Source of the DNA: Mytilus galloprovincialis
Taxonomy: Eukaryota > Mollusca > Bivalvia > Mytilida > Mytilidae
DNA length: 64,000 nucleotides
Reading direction: 5' to 3'
NCBI RefSeq assembly: GCF_965363235.1
Contig: NC_134844.1
Span: 15,606,646 to 15,670,645, forward strand
Of the stretch, positions 14,801-26,800 are shown in pieces. Numbering within the stretch: position 1 is the stretch's first letter; each line of letters opens with the position of its first letter. Below the pieces are notes generated by a model. The model worked only from the letters and a program-made list of their open reading frames with translations. It had not been told where the DNA came from and did no database searches. The translations under genes and the position numbers were made by a program.

Positions 14801-17800
14801 TTTATGTTCAATTGCAGGAAAATGTCGATTTGATGTTTCTATAGAAGCAAAAATAAAGCAAATGACAAGTAACACAACGCAATCGTCAGTTCAAGCAGGT
14901 AATTATAACACACGATGTTTCTGTTTAGATGTCTTATTATGATCAGGTTAATTTATTATATAACTAATGAATAGTTATAGCAAGATTGCAAAATTAAAGA
15001 GTTTATTTTTTTGTCTAATTTTTTGTATGCAAAAATAATAGGGAAGCGATAATTTGGCGCTCTTTTTACGTCATGGCGGCGACAATTGTTTAGTTTATGC
15101 AAATTACAGATTAAAGGGAACCGCAACTTATAGATAATGTATACTATTTAGTATATGAAGCTTACAATGGGATTGCAAATATATTGATTTACTGCTTAAT
15201 CATAGAACTGGTCTTTGAAACTTGTGCTCAGTCATATGAAAGTACTCATATGTACCGTATTTGGCCTTTATAAACATTTTTTGATTCACTGATGAGTCTT
15301 TTGTAGACGAAACGCGCGTCTGGCGTAAATATAAAATTTCAATCCTGGTATCTATGATGAGTTTTTTTTACAGTGTTTTGGTTTCTATGTTGAGTTTTGT
15401 AAATATTTTCGTGGGGTTTCTTATTTTTATGCCATTGCGTTCTTCGATCGTTTCGAATAGTGAGATTTGAATTTCTCTTGATATTTTGCGCCTCTCTTTA
15501 AAAACTAATAGTTGTATCTGTTCAGAGGAGAACTAATGGTAAGACAATGCTTTTCGGTATTCATTTTGAACATATTGTCACTGCGGTTACTGTGCATTGC
15601 TTTCGCCGTCAAGGTCCTATCTTAGAACTTTATGCCATCTAAGAAGATTTTGTTTAAGTGAGAAAAAAAACCAACTAATTATCGTTACTTTCATATTCAC
15701 GCGAATAATTTGATAAAATCATTGAATGTTTAGCGAATTTTTTATACTTACCAAAAGCGGTAGGAGCGAAAATAACGCATTTAATTTTGAAGCTTTTACA
15801 TGTACTTTCAAATTGACCCTATTAATGTATCGTTTTCTTGTAATTTGTTTTAATCTTTATCGAGAATGAAATATATTTTTATGGCGTAAAAAGGTAAATT
15901 GAACGCGTTTTGTTATTAAGTTATGAATTCATTGACATTTCTATTCTTCTGATTATGTTACAGACCCACTCGTCAGCTATGGAAAAAGGTATTGGTGTTC
16001 TGAAAATGAAAAATCTCTTGTAAAAATGAGAACAACTGGATCATGCAATTGGTCAGAACAAGTAGTTACAGTTCCCCCTGAAACTCCAAAGAGCAAGAAA
16101 GAAAATAAGTACATGGACAAAGGTGAATAAGAATGATGTAATAGATTGACTCATGTTTGATTGTTTTCTGTTTCTAATATAATAAATGTAAACACAAATA
16201 AAGAGGGACTGAGTCATCCTACTAAAAATGGTGTATATGCATAACAATAAAATTGTGTGCGCATCGTTTTCGATCCTTTGTTTTTACACAATATTTGTTT
16301 CTTGTTATTTGGTGTCCTAAGCTGGAAAAAAATGAAATCGAAAAGAAAGCAAACACCTTTCGACAATCTTAAATGTGTTAAATTCGTTCGGACTAATATC
16401 ACTAAAGTTCGTATTTCCAAAGCTTAATCATATGGATATAATTTGTATAATTCGCCACCTTAAAACTAAGACAAATTCTAATATGAAGCTATTCTGTACT
16501 TTTTAAATTCCAAAAGAACATGGAATAGAGATGTATGACTTCACAATAGACATTTCCAGGACACGTATTTTGAACAACGCCGGTTCGATCTAAATAGATA
16601 TAAGTATGTTTTTTGTGTCTTAGGTGCTTGTTAGGAAATCAAATAAATTGTTCTTCAAATTAAGTTTACATTTTTTATTATTTTTAAAATCGTAAAACTG
16701 TTTGTTTGCTAAAAGATTAAAATAGCTGTCATTCAAACGCTTCGTCCAGGTTCGCTTTTAACTGCACACGATTTGATAATTCTATAAGAATTCAAGTAAT
16801 GCTATCATACTAACGCTCGGTATATATTATAGAGCTATTGACAAGTATAATGCCTATCAGTGTAAAAAGGACAATTGAGTATTGCATTAACAAATTATTT
16901 CTACAATTGGTATACTAGTATTTTCCGTGTATTTAAGGAGGTAGAACGAGGGTAAGGAAAATCTATACTATTAAACGAGAAGACCTCATTTTGTGTGTTG
17001 CTTCTCTTCTTTCCACAATAAATTAATCAGCATGCCTCTGTGTCATATAGGTACAGTGCAAAGTCGCATTTGTCATCCATTCATATGATTATTCAGATTG
17101 AGTTATTTTGGGCGAAAAACGAGAAAAAAGGCATCCAGATATTGATTCCGTCATTGAACGAAATTTTAAGTCAGATTAGACTTCCGGTTTGCATTTTTCT
17201 GTATACTTTGAACATACATATTATGTCATATACTACGAATGAAGTGTACTTTCTGTCTGAAATGATTTTCAAGTTTACTATCCATGGCGGTCACAGAGTT
17301 TATTAAATAGAGAGATGTCTGTATAATGTATCTATGACCGCTTTGGGTCGATTAGTAAACTGGAAATTGAAACTGAGTCTTTATTTATAGTAATGAATGT
17401 TCATAAAGATAATATACAGATAAGCGCTAAAATCATGCATGTGTAATTTAAATTAATAGAAAACAAAACAAAACAAAAGAATGGGCATTTTTGGGGGAAA
17501 ACAAGGAGGAGCCGGGCTAGAAAAGCAATTGTCCTGTCCGAAAATACCTTTTTTGACTTTTTTGACTTTTTATACCTTTTACAAAAAATCATTGATAAAA
17601 AAAAGAAGATGTGGTATGATTGTCAATGATACAGCTCTCAATAAGAGACCAAAATGACACAGAAATTAACAATAACAGGTCACCGTACGGCCTTCAACAA
17701 TGAGCAAAGCCCATACTGCACAGTCAGCTATAAATTAAAAGGCCTCAAAATGACAATGTAAAACAATTCAAACGAGTAAAACATTTTAAAACTAACGGCC

Positions 17801-20800
17801 TTATTTGTGTACAAAAAAAATGAACGAAAAACAAATATGTAACACATAAACAAACGATAACCACTGAATTACAGGCTCCTGACTAGAATGTTTATAATAT
17901 ACTAAATGTTTGTTCATAAAGAAATTAATAGAATTCAAAGCAAAAAAATGGGAATTTTGGAAATATAAAAGGAAGAGGGATAAAAAAAATACATTTGTCT
18001 GTCCCAGAGTACCTTTGACTTTTGATACTTTATCTGAAATTCTCAAGTCATTAAATCTTTTTCAAAATTCTTCCTACAACACTTAACATACTTTCAACCA
18101 CGATCCGAATGCCCGCGATTTCGCGGGTGTGTTCTAGTAACTCTTAAAATCATTAGTACGTTTGTGTCAAACATTTTCATAAATATATTCTAAGATTCTA
18201 GGTTACATTGATAGTTTCCAATATGTTTAAAAAAAAAGCTAGGAATACACTGATGAAACTTGACTTTTACAAACACATAACTGATTCAAAGAGTTATCGC
18301 CCTTAACCAAGGTCTACCCCCTTAAATATCTTAGATATTGTCTTTAACAATGCGATTGAATACTTTTTAAAATTCGTCAGATTATAATCCTACCATGTTC
18401 AGTATGACCTGTGTTATCGTTTGTATGTATATCCTGTCGCTAATAAAGATGTTTTACTTATATTCAAACTAATAAAAAGAATGCCATTTTGTTACAGTTG
18501 TAGAAACAATAACGCTTCTTTTAAATGCTGACGCAGATGTGAACATCATAACAGAAAAGGGAAAATCACCGCTTTACTTACTGTTATCAAGACATCAAAG
18601 TGATATTGTCCAAACACTCTTGCCAGTCATTCTTGATAAAGGTGCAGATCCGAATTTAGGTCATTATCCACCTTTGGAAATTGCAACACTACTACAACAA
18701 CAGGCAGTGGTAAAATCCTTGCTCAATTACGGTGCTAAAGTGGATATCAAAAATAAAAGATGCCAAACTCCGCTTATAGGTGCTTCGCGAATGTGTTTCC
18801 TCGAAGATAAAGGTATGTTTTGCCCTGTGATTTTACATGTTACTCAAAATACGTCACTTTTTGAGTCGTTGATTCATAGGAGTGACGCATATTTTATAAT
18901 TTTATTGTGGTGTCCTGTTGTACTGTCGTGAATTCATAGAAGGTGTCCGTTGTAATACATGTTATACATGTTGTAATGTACAATTATACTATTTATGTAT
19001 GTAGTTCTCTGTCCTCTAACATAAGGGGGTGGGGTAGTTGCTAGCCATTAAACCAGGTTCAACCCATCATTTGTTTACTTATTATGTCATGTACAAAGTT
19101 AGGAACACGGCAGTTGTTATCAAATCATTTGTTTCTCTTGGGCTTCTTTTGTTGTGTTTGCTTTTGTTGCAATTTAGTGTTTATGTTTGTGTCGTTGTTT
19201 TCCGCTGATAGTTAATGTGTTTCCCTCGGTTGTGGTGTGTGACCCGGATTTGTTTTATATCAATCGATTTACGATTACAGACCAGCAGCATACTTCTGTT
19301 GCCTTTATTTGTAAACTCGAATAACTATTGTTAAATATTGTACATTACTCACAATTACATGTTCCGATTTAGTGATTTCTGCATGACATATTTTTATTGA
19401 CCCGCAACGAAGTTGTCCGTGCTATATAGTTTTACCCTTGTCCGAAATTCCGGAATTCCGAATTTCCGAAATACCGTCTTTCCAAAATTCCGTCATTCCG
19501 CAACAAACCATTATACGGATTTTTTTTCTATACGCCTTCAGATATTGGGCTGATTTTCGATTTGTGACTTCACCATGATGAGTTACAGATCAAGTTTAAG
19601 TTTCGTTCCGCTCCGCTAATTTTTGCTGAAATTACGGGTTTTGGACTCTGATAAATTGTTGAAAATCACAGTTATACGGAGTTTTTTTCTAAACGCTTTC
19701 AGATATTTGGCTGATTTTTGGTATGTGAAGTAACCATGATGAGATACAGGTCAAGTTCAAGTTTTGTTCCGCTTCGCTAATTTTTGCCGAAATTACGGGC
19801 TTTCGACTTTGATAAATTGTTGAAAATAAAGTTATACAGACTTTTTTCTAAACAATTTCAGATATATGGCTGATTTTTGGTATATGAGTTACTCATGATG
19901 AGTTACAGATCAAGTTTAAGTTTTGTTCCTCTCCATTAATTTTTGCAAAAATTAAGGTTTTACAACTTTGAAAATTGTTGAAAATCACAGTTATACAGAC
20001 TTTTTTTCTATAGGCCTCCACATTTTGAGCTGCGTTTTGTTAACAGTTATACACTTATTTCTATTGGCTCCACATTTAGAGCTGAGTTTTGTTAACAGTA
20101 AATTTATAGTTATGAACATATCAATGTGAGAATACCATCATGTTTGTGTCAACATGTGTTATTGAAATTGCAGATTTTAAAACTTTTTTGGACGGGGCCA
20201 TTTGTGTCGCTTTGACACATCTAGTCTTAAACTGCTGTTTTGGATTTTTGAAAAACTAAATAAAATTATACTAAATTTAAACTGAGACAAATCACATAAA
20301 CTAAAACTTTTTTCAAATGAAGGATATAGTAAAAAAATATCATTATGATATATGACATGTACCATGGTTACGAAAATATTGTTTAATGCACATTTAAAAA
20401 ATTCATTCTTATGTTCATATTTTGTAATACACACTTTTAAAATCACAAACTAATATTTTATACAAGGTAAGAATGATAGGATTGTTTTACTTCAGATAAA
20501 CTTCTGGAGATAATGGAAACACTTTTAAATGAAGGAGCATCGATTAATGTTAAAGATGAAAATGGAAATCCTCCATTGATAATATCAATCATTAATGGTT
20601 GTTTCCAGCGGAAAGATAATTGTGACTCAGAAATGAACAAAATAGTATCGTTGTTGCTTAAAAAAGGAGCAGATCCAAATATTGCGGACATTGGAAAAGA
20701 TTCTGCCTTAATTTTAGCAGTTGAAAATATGTTGCCATCAGTAGTCGAAACTCTCTTGGTTTTTGGTGCAAATGTTGATCATGTTGGGGAACTTTGTATG

Positions 20801-23800
20801 TCAATGTTACAGAGATGTGTACAAACAAAAAGTAAGAAATTTACAATTATATCTAGTTTGACAGTGAACTTCTACATATTATTGACATTCAACAAGTCAG
20901 TCAGCCATAACATTTCGTATCAGTAAATTTGTGTAAGGAACACACCGATGTTAATGAAGTACCTGTAGTATAAATACGCACGACAGAGTAATTCTGCGTC
21001 TTCTTATCATATTTGTATCCTGTCAATTTATTCCTCGTTATTTCGCTGCGTTGAAAAACTAATTACAATGGATTTTGTAACTATAATTCGCTCGCTTGCT
21101 ATAACTGATTATTATAATTATGTCTTTTCATAATATTGTGTATATAATGTACACGTCTTTGAGCAAACATATCTATTTCAATATAATGTTCTTATAAAAA
21201 TCGTTGAGATTTTGCTAATGTTTGTTTTTTCGGACATGCGTTTTAAAGTAAAACTTAAAACAATATACTATCAAGTTGTGATAAAATTCGAAGAACATAA
21301 TATAAATGGTTGAATGAAAATGGAACGTATTTTTTGATTATTTTCAAAACTAAAAATTTAAAACCGAGGACTTATCTTCTAAAAGATAACATTTTGTTTC
21401 TTTCTTTTACGCTTGAACTAATAAAATTTCAGATAACACAAGTTCGAACTTCGAAATGTTGAACGTTTTACTAAGCAATAGAAGTTTTGGAGAAGAAATC
21501 AACGTTTTCGTTCCTCAATTTTGGGAGTACATGCAGAAACCGTATGACTTGAAAGCGTCCTCTTCTTTTCTAGAACAGAAAATTAACAAAAAGCTTATTG
21601 GAAAAGTTTCATCAATTGTTTTGTCGAAATCCCATGCAATTCCAAATTTTACAAGTGAACTTCACAATTCTGCACTCATTTACTTTTGCCAAATTGAATG
21701 TCTGGATGCTGTCAAACTTTTAATACAATATGACGCAGATGTTAATGCCATAGGCGAGGAAGGGAAGACTGCAATACATCATGTTATAGAAATAAATGGT
21801 AATTCATTTTGTATTTGTACTGATTGAGGTATTTATATATACATATATGTAGTTTTATCGACAAATATTGAAAATTTTATTTCAATTATATATTCCTCTT
21901 CGTAATTGAGTACCAAATGGTAAGCCTGATGATGTGTTTGATGAAAATCAATGCCGTAAAGTCAACTTGAAAAAAACGTATCATTTTAAACAAATGTGCA
22001 CTTTTCACTCTGTTAAGAATACTAGCTGCACTGCTCCTACATGTATCTCTCTTAAGAAAATGTTTTGATCTGATGTTGTTCCACGAAACTATACTGAATC
22101 ACAATATGTTTAGTGGATATCGTCGGAACAATATAAATTATAAGCTTATAAAACAGGTGATCGTTAACCGTTATTAACGGTATGATATATGTAACACTTG
22201 TTCAACCCAACAATAACAATAAATAGTATCGTATAAAACAAAAAAACTTACAGTAAGAAAATGAAAAGTGAAAATGTTAAACTATTGGAGAAGTATGCTC
22301 AATCGAATGAGTTTTTTTTTCTTTTACATCGTGCGATTCGATTAATTTTTATTCATAATAAGTTTTTTGAAACATAATCGATTTGTGTTAAAGACTTCAC
22401 ATGTTCCGCATAAGGAAATAAATATTTTATTGGGGAAGAAGATTTTTCTGTGTTCACTATGTACGCATTAAATTATGAAATCAAAAAGCTACGGGCTACA
22501 CTCTACCTAGTCATACACAAAAACTATCCAAATAAAACACTTATATACTGACTTTTTATCAATTTGGATAAACGTTTTAGAAAGGACAATCAAAATAGGT
22601 TTCGACGTTGAAACAGAATACGTTGTTTAAAAGATGATACTGTACTTGTTTATCTTTTTAAGATTCATGTACGGCAGAACCAATGCTCGATTGCATTTTA
22701 AGAAGACAACCAAATCTGCATCTTACAGATAGAGCAGGGAAGACTGCTCTAGAAACAGCTATGTGTTATATAGATGCTCAGTTCGTACAGTCGAACTGGT
22801 ACAATGAACGAAAGACATATCTTGCTGAACACGAAAGAGTGAAGTTGATAACGCTGAGACGTTTGATGATTCGACTATTAGAATCAGGGGCAACAACGGA
22901 AGTTTATTCATTAAACAGCACGTTAATCAATTTTCCCATGCTGGCGATTTCAATGGAATGAAAGCATTGATTTCACATGGGGCAGATATGAATTATCGAG
23001 AGAAATCTGGAAATTCAATACTTCATGTATGCTGGTCCTACTGTAAGACATTAATGTGTTTTCTTATATACGGGAAGTGAATAAGGTAAAAGAGGGACGA
23101 AAGATACCAGAGGGACAGTCAAACTCATAAATCGAAAAATAAACTGATAACGCCATGGCTAATAATTAAAAAGACAAACAGACAAACAATAGTACACATG
23201 ACACGACATAGACCACTAAAGAATAAGCAACACGAACCACACCAAAAACTATGGGTGATCTAATGTGCTCCGGCATGGTAAGCAGATCCTACCTTACATG
23301 TAAAATTTACTTTTTTGTAGTATGATTAGTTATAAGATCTAAAGTAAACCTATAGATATGCGTAAAATATGTGATTGTTAAATTTAAGGAGAAAGCAGGA
23401 ATTATCTAAAACACCATACAGACATAAACATACAACACTAGCCACTAATACACTACCTCTCCTAAAAATCAGATTTACAAACCGAAAATAAACGTTAAAG
23501 AATAACGTACACATGTTTCAGATAGTAACGTGGCTTAAACAGCAAAATAGAACTGTTGGTTGCATACTATCACGCAAAAACAATTAAAATACAACCCTTT
23601 CTACAAGTAAATAACGACTCTCCAAATATTTAAATTGAAAAATACATTCATTAAGTATTTCACGGATTATTCTTATCTCACGATTTAATTTTTTTTTTAT
23701 AACAATTTAAGATATTTGAATGATATATTGGCTCTCAATGATGACGACTTCAGTATGTACACTGAAGAGATTTATCCTGCCTCACTTACTCTAGATAAAG

Positions 23801-26800
23801 CTAATTTTACAATCAGCACTGCCCTTTCCGGGATCTTGATATCTATATCTTTAACGGGATGATGTATACCAAATTGTATGATAAAAGAAATGATTTTCAA
23901 TTCTGGAATTTGCCGAATGACGTCGAAATTCCATCCGACAACGTTAAAGCAAAGCATGCGATATTAACCGGAAGCAGTTGATATGAAACGGAATCAGTTA
24001 ATATAGCCCGGAAGCAGTAGATAACAAAAGTCATATCACACAGCTAAGGCAATTCTTCAAATTTAATGAATAAATATGTTAGACTCAGATTTACATCCGG
24101 CCTCTAATCGACGTCCGTTCCTCAAATTGACGTCCGTTCCTCAATTTGACGTCCAAATCTGACGTCACATTCTCAAATTGACGTTCAATATTTTGATACT
24201 CTAATCAACGTATATTTTGATAGTCTATTCGAAGTCCAATGTGGCGTGATATGTTGCAAAAATCAAAGTCTGATTGACTGTAGTCTTTTCTAATCGATGT
24301 CCAATATCAATTGATAACTCTACTAACAATTCTACATGTTTTGTTGGGTTTTTATGACAACTTAATTTTCAAACATTTATCCAGACTTTCCATTTAGACT
24401 TTTTTCAAACCCTAAAAGGTAACATGCATAATAATGTTTATTTTGTTAAAGAGTCAATCTTATCGACCTACGTTGTAGTGTGTTCAACCCCCCCCCCCCC
24501 TTTTTCCTCTTTTCCCGGGAAATTCCTGGCTACCGGCCTGCATATTCTGGCCTTTTAAAGCCTTTGATATATGGTTTTGTTTATCATTGTTGAAAGCCGA
24601 ATGGTTGCCTTTAATTGCCCACATTCACTTTATTTGAACTTTATAGTTGTCCCATAGGAAATCATGCCAAATCTCCTTATCTTTATGTTATCTCTAAAAT
24701 TTAAAAATTTATATCAGAACATATTTACATGCATAGTCGAGTATGTAATACATTTAGATTTTTTAAAATAAATCGTATTTGTAACACTTTATATGTTTAA
24801 TAAAAGGTCTAAAGATTTCAGTTGCTATAGGTTTAGTTTGATTTTGTATTCTGTGTCCAAAAAGGACGTTGATTAGAGAAGTTAAAAAATAGACGTCGAT
24901 TAGATAGGCATACAATTGGCCGTAGATTTGGAATGTTATTTTATTGTGACGTCATATTTAGACGTCGAGTTGAGGAACGAACGTCGATTAGAGACCGGAC
25001 GTCGATCTGAGTCTTAAAAATATAATTACAAATAAGTTGTATCATGGGGTACAATTATACCATTATCTTCTATAAGCATAGATAAATGTTCTTTTCATTT
25101 ATGTTAAGATAATATGATACTAAACCCCTAAAGTGATATACTGTGCTTGATGCTACTATGATGAAAACAAAAACATAAAGGTAAATTGCGGTCTGGAGCT
25201 GGCATGTCAGTGACAGCTACATAAAGTAGTCCTCTGTTAATTTATGTATCGTCGTTATGTTGTTCAGTTTCTTCAGTTACCTTTTCTGACATCGGACTCG
25301 GACTTCATTTCAACTGAGTTTTATTGTGCGCATTGTTGTGTGTTTTTTGTTCTAAATTGATTAGACGTATAGGGGAAGGGTTGCGATATCACAAAACATG
25401 TTGAATCCCGCCGCATTTGTGAGTTTTTCCAAGTCAGGAGCCTCTAGCCTATGTTTTTTTTAATTGTAGTTTATTTATATGTTTATTATGATGTCAATTG
25501 AAATTGAACTAGTATATATTTTTGTTTAGGGACCAGATGATGCCGTTTCCGAGTGCTTGATTTTCTAGTTGTGCTAAAGACCCCGTGGTGGCCTTGGAAT
25601 CTCTTTTTTTTTTCTTTTTGATCCGGTTGTGTTGTATCTTTGATACATTTCTTATTTCTATTCTCAATTGTATGTTATGTGACGCTTTTTTTCATTTATG
25701 TACATGTAGTTGGTTTTATTTTGTTCGATATCACGACATGGCTGAGGGAAACAGACCTATGTGACATAGAATATTGACGGATGTAGAATGCCATTGTTAC
25801 GGAATATGTTATCTATTGCTCTATAAAACATTCAACACAACTTTTAATTGTAGGTATTAATGAGTCATTGGCTTTTCTGAAATGGGTCCACGGAAAGGGT
25901 TTTGATTTGGGCATTGTAAATGCCGACGAAGATTCCATTTTGATGTCTATGCTAGCTAGTCGTAACAACGGAAAAAAGGATGAAAAGTTTGCCGAAATTG
26001 TTCATTTTTTTGCTGAAAATGATGTCAAATTTGTTGCGAACAAATACAAGAATTCCCCTTTACATAACGCAGCAATAGGAGGATATGCTAAAACGATAGA
26101 GGCATTAATAGAATACGGCGTCGATGTATGCTGTCGAAATGAAAGTGGATTGACACCTGTCCATTCTTGTTTTGAAAATCCAGGTAAATTAGTCTATATT
26201 TTTTACTAAAAACAAACAAATAAAACTAACATCCTGCTCAACTACTATTACTTGTATTTCTCATCGTGTTGTTAATGAATTTAATAATCCAGGAGTAAAG
26301 GCACATTGTACTGGTCATTAACGCGATGGAAAGAAGAAGAATATAGTTGTAAAAGAAGACAAGTAGAACATAGCTGTTAACGTCACTTGAATTGCATGTA
26401 TAAATTAACGCCAACAAAATTTATATGAATCTAGCGTGTTAATTGTATCTTCAATACACAAATGTAAGGACCCGATGAAAACTTACAAATATTGTTTCAA
26501 GTAATCAAACTGAGTATTATGAAATGACATTTATTGTCATTTTCTATTTTTATAAAGATTTTAAATATGCAACCGTCATTAACATAACTATTTTCTTATA
26601 ATCAAAGAAAGTTTTGTCGCTTACTATACATTCATTTGTGTGTACATTGATATGTAAATTGATATTTATTTTGAAAATAAATGTGATATGGCCAAGGAAA
26701 TACCAACTAACCTTATATCTTAAAAGAGGATAGTAGCTACACCTGCCAACTGGTCCTATTTTAAATTCCTTTGAAACTATTTTGAACTATTTTTCCGTTT

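Noticed and set aside
22897..22913. A 17-nt GT..AG intron repairing exon 13
   Set aside because: It restores frame exactly, but animal spliceosomal introns of this size are not credible; a one-base loss is simpler.
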